Source of the DNA: Gnetum montanum
Lineage: Eukaryota; Streptophyta; Gnetopsida; Gnetales; Gnetaceae
Direction: 5' to 3'
NCBI GenBank assembly: GCA_015680685.1
Contig: MNCI01036264.1
Span: 26,552 to 90,551 of the forward strand
Length of the DNA: 64,000 nucleotides
This document shows positions 49,201 to 59,820 of the stretch, piece by piece. Position 1 is the first letter of the stretch; every line of letters starts with the position of its first letter. The notes beneath the pieces are model-generated. The model was given only the letters and a program-made list of their open reading frames with translations, had not been told where the DNA came from and made no database searches. Made by a program: the position numbers and the translations under genes.

Positions 49201-50405
49201 TGACATCACCTAACAATAAACCAAACACAGGCTTTGAGGGTGAATCATCCAAAAAACACGATATGCCTAAATCAATGATTCCGAGTAAAGATGACAAACC
49301 AACTATGCATGAAATAAAACTGCTGGGCCCAATGGACCAAATCACTATCGACAAACATACGCCCAACAGTAGAGATCTAGCAACAGCTCTAACACAAGTC
49401 ACGCAGGCGCTTAAACAAAAAAACACCTCATTGAGCTTATACGATTTGGTGTTAACCTCTCAAACCCATCACGAAGCTCTAGTGCGCATGTTGACATCCA
49501 TCCTAGTGAGCGAAGACTTACCTCTAAACGAACCCTCAATTCATACGGTAATGTATTCGCCTCAAGGATTAACTCCTATGCCATTAAGTTTCCACAATGA
49601 CAACATCAAAGTGGATGAGAAAATAGGAGAAGTGATGACCGTGCCTATGTTCATAAAGATACGAATAAATCAATTTAAGATACATAGAGTGCACATAGAT
49701 GATGGAGCCTCTACAAACGTAGTGCCATATCCCATCGTCGAACAATTGGGGCTTACAGAGCTAATTAGACCAACTGCCACCACGTGTTTGAAGTCATTCA
49801 TTGGATCACGCGTAATAGTCAAAGGCACCATGACTTTGAATTTTATAGCAGAGGATCAATTCCCCACATCTGTCGACTTTGTAGTCATCGATGAAATACC
49901 AGGGTTTACCCTAATATTAGGAAGGCCCTAGTTAGCCCAATTGAAAGCAGTCTCTTCCCCCATACACCAAGAGATTCATCTGCCTTATGAAGGTGGCAAA
50001 ATCATTATACATGGGGAGGCTGTTACACCTATCATCTCATCATATACAGATACAGAGCAAGGCTCAGAGGTTAAGCTCGAAGAGCCTAAACAAGATGACA
50101 CAAATGAACAACAACCAGTAGGCGATAATCTCTTAGACACAAAGGAAAATTTACCCAACACAGAAATACCTGGGCTTGAAGTCGTACATACATAGCCTCA
50201 CTTAGAAACTACAACCGACAAAGAAACCACAATGCATGCAGAAGCGTCAGAAAGCACCAACGTGGGACCTATCCCATCAGATGTCCCTTGGGCCGAATTA
50301 CCGTTCAACGTGATCAGTGAAGGAGACGCTGAATATAGAATCATACCCGTTAACGCCACTCCTAATGTTAAAATGAGAAAAATCAAAAAACTACTAAACC
50401 AATAA
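46209..50405 (+). pseudogene. gag: ORF1 of B3: Gag and aspartic protease
   Basis: One reading frame of about 1,399 codons from MNTTNPNATTKP to the stop at 50403, with about 15 premature stops and no frameshift. Gag core at about 47300-47900 (DFYHDDPISSSFPPL, ALDWYQALPRNSISSLED, FKYNLKPEATLDSL, KFIQRWSAALNEL). Zinc finger RFCDYHQRNGHGTDYC at about 48343 is CX2HX4HX4C. Next comes a linker with tandem [KR]P[FY]V[IV]xVP motifs. The protease has HIDDGASTNVVPYP (49692) and LILGRP (49914), the following Trp codon being TAG. Gag makes the particle and the protease cuts it. ORF1 ends before the 30-bp repeats, so RT lies in a separate ORF. Confidence 0.85.
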
Positions 50406-50520
50406 ACAACATTCAAGTCTGGAACGATGTTAAACTATCATGTCCGCAATGACATACGATCAGAAATGGTCGGTCTACCAAGAGAAATCCACCCGTGTCG
50501 CTTGAAACTTCCCTTGCCTA

Positions 50521-50640
50521 TGCATGGCCTGAAATGGCCTTAAACTAGTGCATGTGGCCCGAAATGGCCTTAAACTAGTGCATGTGGCTTGAAATGGCCT
50601 TAAACTAGTGCATATGGCCCAAAATGGCCTTAAACTAGAC
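50521..50640 (+). repeat. 30-bp repeat array 3' of the antisense gene
   Basis: Four copies of a 30-bp unit containing GAAATGGCCTTAAACTAGTG, between ORF1 and the antisense-gene stop. The core GGCCTTAAACT returns at 55747. Confidence 0.85.
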
Positions 50641-53600
50641 CATCTACCTACACTTTGTTTTTCTCGCAAATCTTCATTCGAATTTACGCTTGCATTATCG
50701 TGTTATCAATAACAGTCTTCGTGATTATCCTTCGCTTATAATTACATTTCTTACATTCCCACTTCGTGCATTACACTTAAACTACAAAAAAAACCAAAAA
50801 ATTTTACATTGTTGTGTCGTGTTTACATTTAAATTCAAAATCCACAATAAAAACAAATATGTAGAAATATATATATGCATGTAGTGACATACAATTAGAC
50901 AAGTACAATAGTTAACTGATTCTATTCATCCGTTCACTACAAATCAAAATATTCAATTTACAATTCATGTAAAAATATGAGCCAGAATAATTTCAAAGAA
51001 AAAAATTAAACATCAGGGGCGGAAGGGTCGCCCCCTTTAGACCCGCCGGCATCATGGGTCCCCACTCCACTGGGGCCACCTTCTTGAACATCGTCGTTTC
51101 CTTGACCCTATAAGATGCAAAAGAAACAATCAACACAAGAACAAAAGAGAAAACTGCCAAACATTGCTCAATGAATGAATTTCATGGAAACAAAATGCTT
51201 ACCAAAGGAGACCCCCCCCTAAACCGAATTCCAGTTGACAGAGAATTTCCTCCTCTGAGACGCTAGCCCAGTCAGTCCCATCAAGGCCTAGATCGACGTT
51301 CGCCAAGGCTTTCCCCTTGTCAACCACCGACCATGTAGGATGTTTCAAGGGGAATTCACCCATAGAGACCCCCCTAGAAGCTATCGTAATTACCCTCATG
51401 GGCGATTCCATTTCAACAGTTGTATTCTTAGCAAAGGTATCAAACGTAGAATGTAGACCCAGACCCTCTACGAACATTTCAAGCTGACGGTTTTCTATGG
51501 ATACTTCCTTCAATGATTTCTTATAATGATGCTTGTGGTTCTTTTCATCTTGACCCCACTTACGTACCTTGGAAGCGAAAGCCTTCCAATCCTGGCACTT
51601 GAGGTTCAGTAGATCTACCTGGGCCTTACACTCTGCTAGTTTCTGAGTCAGTGATGCATGGCGATTGAGCAGGTTCCAATATCTAGTATAAGTAATCTTG
51701 AAAGTTTGCCAAGAACGATCACCTATTAGTTTGGCTGAGGCGAACTTATACCAAGCCTTGAGATCATCATGTTCAACTGATAACTCAGAAACCTCTTTTT
51801 CCTTTGCCTGGATTTGCAACCATAACTATCCAATGGAACGTCTACAGGTCCAAAGTGATTTGGCGTTATGCACAAGACCTTCCACCACCTCGTCATAGAC
51901 CGACCTTGGTATCTGTTCAACTTATGGTAGTAGTGCAAGCAAAATTTCAACACTAATGGTCTCAGATGGATCCCACTTCAGCTTGGCTCCTATGCACACG
52001 AAAAGAATAGGCATTAAATATTAGACAACAAAAAAGGGGTGTGAAACTCGAAAGCTACAAAAGGCTCGAGACGTTTGTACCTATTTCAGGGTGGGCTTGT
52101 TAAATATGTTCGACCACCTCGTTGACAATACTGGTCACGAAATCCATTTTACTTGGCATCTCGGTCCAAGTAAATGGTTCATGAGTACGAGATGGATTAG
52201 TCTCCATGGTCGTTTCAGGGGGAGCCACTTTCATGGGCACTTCCAACGGCATCGTGGGAATCATCCTGGTTTCAATATCTTCTTCTGGAAGTGATAAAAA
52301 CATAAAATTAAAATATCACATAATGGAAACAACGATTCACAAAACAACGCAATAAAACAGAAGGAAATATACCTTGTTCTCTGTCCCCTTCCCGGTTTGG
52401 AGGATCACCAAGGTCCAATCCTCCCTTAAGGAAGCTATTGAACATTTCATCAACACCATCCCAGTCATCGATCAATTCTGTCTTGGTGGTGTCCTCCGCC
52501 AGCTCTTCTGTCCCTTCCGTCTGATTTTTGCCGACCTCTTCCTCCTCAGTTGTTAAGTCCATTGGAACTTCCTCCTCCTCAATAATGGTTTCTAACTCTT
52601 GTCTCCTCACTTTCCGGGTCAAGTCTAAAGACATTAGTTTCATGTAAGTAGTCAAAACGAAAAAAATGAATAAGATGAAAATGACAATACAATAAGTACA
52701 CCAAGCTTACTTACCCCGAACAGGCATTTTGAATCGTATTCGCTTCACCCTTGGCTCTTCCACAGTTGAGGCCACCTCTTTAGGGCATTTGCGCTTCGGG
52801 ATCTTTGATTTGGCTTTCCCAATGGTCTCCTTGATGACTCGTTTAGCTCTCTTTGTGGTGTAGGGCACATTGTCTGGTTCCAACCCCACACTGTCACGTG
52901 TATGGATTGAAGTACCATATGACCCCTCTGTCGTGATGGACATAGATTCATCAATCCCCTTGGGTGCATCTTGGGACTCAGCTACCTCGAATAAATGGTT
53001 AATCCACGGACGAGATAATTGAGTACGATCCCGTAGAACATATTTATTATCCACACGAACCACTAAACACTCGACCAAGCAGCGTAGATAACCTGCAAAG
53101 AATGCGATCATAAAATGGGACTATGCCTCAACGTTTGAACGCAATCGCATTATCTCCTTATGGAAACCCAACAACAAAAATTGGGCCCAACTATAGCACA
53201 TCCCAGTTTCTAAAATGGTTCACATAATGCGCATGGCTTCCACCCCAAGACTCTTCACTTGGGACAGGGATTTAGGGAACACTCGTGCCCTAAACAGGGG
53301 ATACAATTCATTAACTTCCATCACTTTTGATGTCCCTTGCATAGGGAATCCCTTGGAGCCCTTGACAATGCCTAACCAACCTTCTAGCTCATGCACCACA
53401 TGGAGCTCTTTCTGTTCCCTGTCCGAAAACACATTCACGCCATCTGTCGGTACACTAAACAGGTCTGAAAAGAACTCGGTTAACAGATGGAAAACTATCT
53501 TGACACCCTTAATATGGGTGTTGTAGTAGGTGACTGAATTTTTGAATGAATCAACAATTCCAATCATTTTAGCTATGGAGATATCAGGGCTCGGGGTTGT

Positions 53601-54201
53601 AAATAACTCCATGAGGTCGGCATCATCCAAACAATGGACAATAGATGGTAGGGCATTGGTGCGTAGCCATTGCTATGCCTTGCTGATCTTCCCAAACTTC
53701 ATCAACAGGGTACTCTCAGTTCGCCCTGTCGTAACAGGGTCCCCACCGGGGGGGGGGACATTAACTGTAAACACAATTTAAACCCATAACACCAGTATTA
53801 CCACTAGCAGCAGAACAAACACACTAAGGCATCTAGTAAATATCATCACTTACCTTCCATCGTGGACTTCGAGGTGCTAGAACCCAAGTTAGCATCATGA
53901 GGGAAAACTGGTCCATTGTGTGACCAATCTCCATGCAGCCACCCACGAGCCGTGCATTGTGCAAACACCCTGGAAAACCGTTTATGGAAATGAACAATGT
54001 CATCCTTTGTCTGAGCTAATACAGCTCCACGAAGGGTGGGACCTGCCTTGAAGGTCTCTAAAGTGGTATGAGCTAGTGCAAGTTCATCATCATTGATGCA
54101 TATCCCATCTTTATCAACTTGGGGCCTGCAAAAGAACGGTTGTCAGAACAGGGACAAACACTAAACGACAAAAATAGAAACGACAAACTAAATGACCTTA
54201 C

Positions 54202-54623
54202 CTCTCTACCCTGTACACTGTGCCAGGAGGGTTTTGAAATAATGTGTGCGCACGTGCAGCCAGAAACAAGGTGTTATTGAGGTAGTCAGGCCCTCGTGTT
54301 AATAAGATCTGGGCCCTCCAGAGGGACCTTCCTCAATCGTGAGAGGTCCCTCATCAATGTCCACCATGAAAACCATGACGCCATCCGAAGATCCTGGTAA
54401 CATTGCTTTGAGCATGCTCCGCGCCATTTGTTCACTTAGGTGTGACCATATCACTACCTTGAATCTGTGTAGGATGAAAGCAAGGAATTCACAAACCCCT
54501 TCCCTAAACCATACGCCATTGTTATCAATAGTCAAATCAGGGGCAGGTTCATTAGTATCAAGGGGCCCGAACCATGCCAAAACCCCAACCAGCTCAACCA
54601 CTAGGAGGAAAGGCTCAAGATCC
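54202..54623 (-). pseudogene. Exon 2 of the antisense gene, FCP1/NLI-phosphatase-like
   Basis: Acceptor TTTGCAG, donor GTAAGG. LLVVELVGVLAWFGP stands where HAD-family CTD phosphatases have their DxDGxL nucleophile motif. GVWFREGVCEFLAFILHRFK and VVIWSHLSEQMARSMLKAML match the R-x-G-V-x-E-F-L ... F-x-V-V-I-W-S pattern of FCP1/NLI-interacting-factor domains. Both motif aspartates are replaced (E and V), so no catalysis is expected. Past 54299 the reading changes frame twice before YRVER at the donor. The homology is by eye. Confidence 0.6.
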
Positions 54624-54719
54624 CTGCAAATAACTAGAATGCCATGATAAATCAGCTATACACCTAAATGAAAGAGAGAAAAAAAATTCCGCGTTGAAGG
54701 CCAATACCTTGAAAAAATA

Positions 54720-55130
54720 AAAAAAAACTGTTTAACTCGGCATATACGCTGCCAAAAAACTATTTACACTCGGCGTATACGCTGTCAAAAACTATTTACA
54801 CTCGGTGTATATGTTGTCAAAAAACTATTTACACTTGGCGTATACGATAACCGTTTACGTTGCAACAACCGTTTACGCCTAGCGTGTAGACCCTATACGC
54901 TGCGAGGCCCATCTACGCTTAGTGTACAGATCCTGTACACTGTGAGAACTATCTACGCTCAACGTATAGGTCCTTTACGCTGTGAATCTACGCTTGGCAT
55001 ATAGGCCCTTTACGCTGTGAATCTACGCTCAACGTACAGGCCCTTTACGTTGCGAATCTACGCTCAGGATACAGACCTTGTACACTGCCGAGACTATCTA
55101 CACCAGATGACAAGTATAGATAAAAAAAAT
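54720..55130. repeat. TACGCT repeats in intron 1 of the antisense gene
   Basis: Units of about 36-45 bp with the words CTATTTACACTCGGCGTATA and CTACGCTCAACGTA. They use the same vocabulary as the family-B LTR U3 region. Intron 1 is longer than the other introns mainly because of them. Confidence 0.75.
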
Positions 55131-55487
55131 TAACAGAGGCAAGATTAGAGCCTACTTGTGTGCCGATCTAGGCAACGATGGAATCCTTGGCCTAGGCAAA
55201 CACTGCAACATGGCCTCACTTTCCTCCGCGAAAGTCAAGTCAGGCCCCTTCCTCCCCTAGCCTTCTACCTCCTTGCCCTTGCCCATTCCGACATCTTGTA
55301 CGCTGAAAATGATAGGTCTACGCTGGGGTTTTAGCCTCTATGCTCACGCTTACGCTGGGGTTTTAGCCTTTACGCTCATGCTTACGTTGGGGTTTGGTGC
55401 TTTACGCTTACATCGTGACTTAGGTTTACGCTCACGCTCTGGTTTGCTTCAAGTTCATGGTGCCTCTAACAACTGACAGCCTTACGC

Positions 55488-55496
55488 TATATATAA
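55488..55496 (-). promoter_or_regulatory. TATA-like box upstream of the antisense gene
   Basis: GTTATATATAG on the minus strand, about 200 bp before the proposed ATG at 55286. It is the best TATA candidate on this strand nearby and suggests own transcription from inside the element. The leader would hold three TTACGCTGGGGTTTTAGCC-like repeats (55310-55400). Confidence 0.4.
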
Positions 55497-55499
55497 CAT

Positions 55500-55745
55500 C
55501 ACGCTGACCCCATCGCTGTTGTCGCCACCTTGCATTTTGTTTTCTTTTTTATTAATTTTAATTAAAATTATTCAAAATACAAAATGTGGAAAAATTTCAA
55601 AACAAAATAACAAGATGACAAAAGCTAACCCAAACCATATCCCCTGGCAAACCAATTTCGGTCACCCACACTAAACATTTTGGCACAAACTCTTTAATAC
55701 AGCTCATACAACAACTAGATGGCATGAATGCATGGTTAAACTGCC
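55500..55745. other. Spacer between antisense gene and 30-bp array
   Basis: A/T-rich, no ORF, no recognised motif besides the TATA candidate next to it. Confidence 0.5.
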
Positions 55746-55746
55746 A

Positions 55747-55905
55747 CATGCCCGGTAAGGCCTTCAACTGCCACATACCGCCCGGTAAGGCCTTAAACTA
55801 CCACATACGGCCCAGTAAGGCCTTAAACTGCCACATACCGCCCGGTAAGGCCTTAAACTGCCACATACGGCCTAGTAAGGCCTTAACTTGCCATGAGTCC
55901 CGGTA
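55747..55905 (+). repeat. 30-bp repeat array 5' of the antisense gene
   Basis: Five to six copies of a 30-bp unit containing CCCGGTAAGGCCTTAAACTG. Same period and same GGCCTTAAACT core as the array at 50521, otherwise different flanking letters. The two arrays bracket the antisense gene. Confidence 0.85.
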
Positions 55906-55983
55906 CGACGATAAACCACCACCGTACACATACACATGATTTATGTTGCCAAGGAACGTGTAACAACACCTCTTAGCTCATTC

Positions 55984-56001
55984 TGCCCTCTTTTTATTGG
56001 C
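55984..56001 (+). promoter_or_regulatory. 3' splice-site-like sequence before ORF2
   Basis: CCCTCTTTTTATTGGCAG is a strong pyrimidine tract with AG just upstream of ORF2. Ogre-type Tat elements are known to have an intron between protease and RT, so this may be its acceptor. I could not fix the matching donor. Confidence 0.35.
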
Positions 56002-56047
56002 AGGAGCAAGCCCGATGCATTATTAGCATTTATCCACATCATTGACA

Positions 56048-59000
56048 ATCGATGGATCATACGGAAAGATCACAAGAGAAATCGACATAAATTCCATCAA
56101 CTTAGGTCTATCAATGGACGACGCAGTCATAGCCTCAACACAAAAAATGCTAGACAGCTAGAAAGGTATGACAAAGACCCTCGACATAGAAGCTGATGGC
56201 ATCATCGAAGACCCATTGACTAAAATCCCCATCGCTATGCCTGATGGTGAAATCAAGATATTAAAATTAAGCACACTATTGCAACCTCAACTGGCCAAAG
56301 ATATAGAAGATGTGCTTCGGGACAATATAAAAGCATTCGCTTGGTCTTACACTGATATGCCCGGGTTAGATCCTCGAATCATCCAGCACAATATCATACT
56401 AGATCCAAAATTAAGGCTAGTAAAACAAAAGGCACGAAAATTTAAGCCTGAGGTAGCGTTGGTAGTTCGTAATGAGATCATCAAAATTTATCAGGCAGGT
56501 TTCATTCAGGTTGTCGACTATGCTAATTGGGTATCCAACATGGTCATTGTTCCGAAAAAGAACGGAAGCATTCGCTTATGCATTGACTTCTGGGATCTCA
56601 ACGTTGCAACCATAAAAGATGATTTTTCCCTACCCAGCATCGATCAACTTGTTGACTCAACCGCTGGGCATGCCCTATTATATTTTATGGATGGCTTCTC
56701 AGGATACAACCAGATACGCATTAATCCAAAGCATTAGCTCTGGACTACCTTTATGACACCATGGGAAACCTTTTGTTACACAATGATGCCCTTCAGTCTC
56801 AAGAACACTGGGGCCACATATCAAAGGGTAATGACATTTATTTTTAGTGATTACATGCTACACTCACTCAACGACTATGTGGATGATATCGTGCTCAAAT
56901 CAAAGACATCAGAACAACACGTACAAGATCTTGACTTGGTACTAAAGCGTTGTTTAAAATATGAGCTGAGACTTAACCCAAAGAAATGTGTCTTTGGAGT
57001 CAAAACAGGAAAAATGCTTGGGTTCATAGCCTCGGAAGCAGGGATACGAGTAGACCTCGATAAAGTTAAGACAATAACAAACCTAAAACCACCTAGCAAC
57101 CTTACCAAACTCCAAGGTCTACAAGGTAGATTACAGTTCATCAGGCGTTTCATAGAAAAACTAACGGACAAGTTGAAACCTATGAACCACTTGCTACGTA
57201 AGAACGTCCATTTTGAATGGACTTTGCAGTGCCAGGAAGCATTTGACAATATTAAAATAGCACTTGTTCAACTACCCACAGTTTATCCACCTCAAAATGA
57301 TAAACCATTTTACATCTACCTTGCCATGTCAGACTCCTCAATCACGTCCATGCTTTGCCAGAAACAAGATGATGGAACCAAAGTCCCTGTCTATTATTTA
57401 AGCCATGTATTAGTAGCCCATGAGAAGAAGTATAACGAGGTGGAGAAGTCATGTTTAGCTCTTACTTTTTCCTTAAAGAAATGGCGACATTACCTCTTCC
57501 ATAACCAAGTCAACATAATCTGCAAGGATAATGTGCTCAGAGCCATCACAGGAAAAATTTATGAGTCAAGTAGAATAGCCCGTTGGAAAGCCATGATAGC
57601 TGAGTTTGACCTACACTACATAGCGAAATCATCAATTAAGGGTCAAGCTATAGCGAATCAAATGACTGCATCACCAACGCATGATCAAGTAACGATAGAA
57701 CTAGAGTTCCCTGATGAAAATGTAAGTGCAATAGACATAGTACCCGATCATTACGATACCATTTTGAATTTTGATGGAGCATCCACCTCTCGAGGAGGAA
57801 GTGCATCCGCCGTCATTACCTATCTCTCCAGGGAGATCTGACCCTTTGCTTATCGTTTTGACTTTCACTGTACCAACAACATAGCAGAGTACGAAGGTCT
57901 CCTTAGAGGTCTCATGGCAGCACTAGCTTCAAGCATCGCACGACTTGTGGTCAAGGGAGACTCACAACTGGTTTTAAACCAAGTCACAGACATTTATACA
58001 TGCAAAGCCCAACATTTACAACCATACTGTGACTTAGCCAAACACTTAATGAAGCAATTCGAAAACATGGACGTGCAACATGTCTCCAGAAACGATAACA
58101 CGATTGCAGACACATTGGCCACGCTGGCTCTAAACATATCGCCTGACATGTTCCATATGTTGCCAAGCTCCATAATCAGTTGTGCTAAACCCATAATCGA
58201 TACCCTTGATACATTACCAATTACATTCGTTAGTACAACACACACGATAGAATGGTATGATGACATAAAAAAGTACCTTCTACACGGTGAAACACTACAA
58301 CATCTAACGAATGCACAAAAAGACGCGGTACGAAAGCGTTCTCGACAATATGCACTGGTAGGGGACACATTGTGTCGTCGATCTTACGAAGGCATATTGC
58401 TAACATGCGTTGGTAGCGCTGATGCCCAAACCATCATTGAGCAAGTACATGACGGACTCTGTGGAGGACACATAGCACCTAAATCAATGGCAACGAAAAT
58501 AAGACGCTTAGGCTATTATTGGCCACACATAGAATATGACTGTCTCTCCAAGGCTAAAACATGCAGTATTTGTCAAAGACATAGTAATCTGATTCATGTC
58601 CCACCAAATGAGTTGCATACAGCGCAAATCACATGGCCCTTTCAAAAGTGGGGGTTGGACCTTATCAGACCAATAACACCCTCATCTTCTATAGGACATG
58701 GCTTCATCATAACCGCAACAGAGTATTTCACAAAGTGGGTAGAAGTTGTTCCCCTTAGAAAAACCACATCTAAACACGTATGCAACTTCATTCTTGAAAA
58801 CATTGTGATCCATTTTGGCATCCCCATGACCATCATCACTGATAACGGGCCACAATTCAGCAGTGCCGAAACCAAAACTTTCTATGAAAGCCTAGGGATC
58901 AAAAACTCATTTTCATTCCCTTACTACCCTCAAAGCAAAGGGCAAGCAAAGGCCACAAATAAAACCATCATTACAGTACTTAAAAGGATGCTTACCCAAA

Positions 59001-59491
59001 GCAAGAAAATATGGCACGAGCAGTTGGTATATGCACTGTGGGCTTATCGTACTACGCATCAGACTTCCATAGGTAAAATGCCATATTGTCTTGTTTATGG
59101 TTCAGAAGCTGTTTTACCTTTGGAATTACAAATACCATCTTTAAGGATCACACTCTTCGGACTCTTCAACGAAGGGCAAAACAATGACCTACACATCATT
59201 GACTTGGACTCGGTGGAGGAGGAACGTATACGTGCACTCTATCAGATTAAATGGTATCAAAAATGACAACGACAATGTCATTGGCACGATGTTCATAAGT
59301 GCCCTATCAAGGAAGGTGACCTTGTACTTAAGGCCATTCGGGAACACCCAGACAAATTCTCAGCCAATTAGGAAGGTCCCTACTTGGTCACCAAAGCGTA
59401 CGACAACAGAGCATTCAAGTTAGCTAACATGGAAGGGAATGAGCTTGCAAATCCGACCAATCACTTGTTCTTGAAACCATTCCACATTTGA
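56048..59491 (+). pseudogene. pol: ORF2 of B3: RT, RNase H, second RNase H, integrase
   Basis: One frame of about 1,150 codons to the TGA at 59489, broken by five stops (about 56159, 56735, 57839, 59264 and 59371). RT: VSNMVIVPKKNGSIRLCIDF, MPFSLKNTGATYQRVM, YVDDIVLKS at 56876. First RNase H follows (PVYYLSHVL, LTFSLKKWRHYL). Second, archaeal-type RNase H at 57770-58140: NFDGASTSRGG, NNIAEYEGLLRG, VKGDSQLVLNQV. Integrase: zinc part HDGLCGGH and CSICQRH, core D in GLDLI (58658), D in TDNGPQF (58841). The third catalytic position, exactly 35 residues on, is Lys (AAG, 58949) instead of Glu. It made and inserted the DNA copy; now dead. Start uncertain. Confidence 0.9.
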
Positions 59492-59499
59492 GTATGGGC

Positions 59500-59820
59500 T
59501 CAGGTACACGCTCGTCCTGGCATCACGACGGTAATCTGATACCACAGCTCATCCTGGAATCATGACGATAAACTGATACCACAGAGTGTCCGCAATGATA
59601 ATAAACTAGCACCTGTCCGGTACGATAGTAAACTGCCACATTCACATCCACCAGAGTCCGCTAAGACTATAAACTAGTTTGTCTCTTCACGGTCCACCAA
59701 GACTAGAAATTGACAATGTACCATCCTCCACGACGCTAAACGGGAAATGTCCAACGGGTCACGACATAAAACTAACCCATAATAGTCAGCCACGACTATA
59801 AACTGGCAATTTCATCTCTG
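59500..59820 (+). repeat. TAAACT-type repeats after ORF2
   Basis: Loose repeats of about 30 bp (CATGACGATAAACTGATACC, ATGATAATAAACTAGCACC, ACGATAGTAAACTGCC). More diverged than the two arrays around the antisense gene, but with the same AAACT(G/A) core. Confidence 0.65.

Larger units (their letters stand above)
51006..55286 (-). pseudogene. Antisense multi-exon gene inside B3, FCP1-like N-terminus
   Basis: Eight inferred exons on the strand opposite to the element: 55286-55156, 54623-54202, 54125-53854, 53764-52715, 52624-52373, 52284-52081, 51989-51203, 51107-51006, about 3.2 kb of coding sequence, ~1,070 residues. All introns are GT-AG. Five are 76-91 bp, the last 95 bp, the first 532 bp. 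The frame passes every junction except the last, where a G run (51208-51217) probably changed length. The four middle introns are all phase 1. Exon 2 holds an FCP1/NLI-factor-like segment. Exons 3-4 are hydrophobic/mixed and not recognised; exon 4 ends very basic, exon 5 is acidic, and exon 7 starts with a coiled-coil-like stretch (QAKEKEVSELSVEHDD; LTQKLAECKAQVDLL). Lesions: about seven stops and two frameshifts in exon 2. Function unknown. Confidence 0.75.

Noticed and set aside
50475-50669. Minus-strand ORF with SLRPFQATCT repeats
   Set aside because: By-product of the 30-bp array; no start context and no counterpart in B1.
52500-53111. Antisense gene as an independent host gene disrupted by B3
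   Set aside because: Its last exons recur at the same place in B1, so it belongs to the element family.
55747-55905. CRISPR-like array of 30-bp repeats
   Set aside because: Units are head-to-tail without unique spacers, in a plant retroelement; not CRISPR.
56875-57249. Minus-strand ORF opposite RT
   Set aside because: Shadow of the well-supported RT frame on the other strand.
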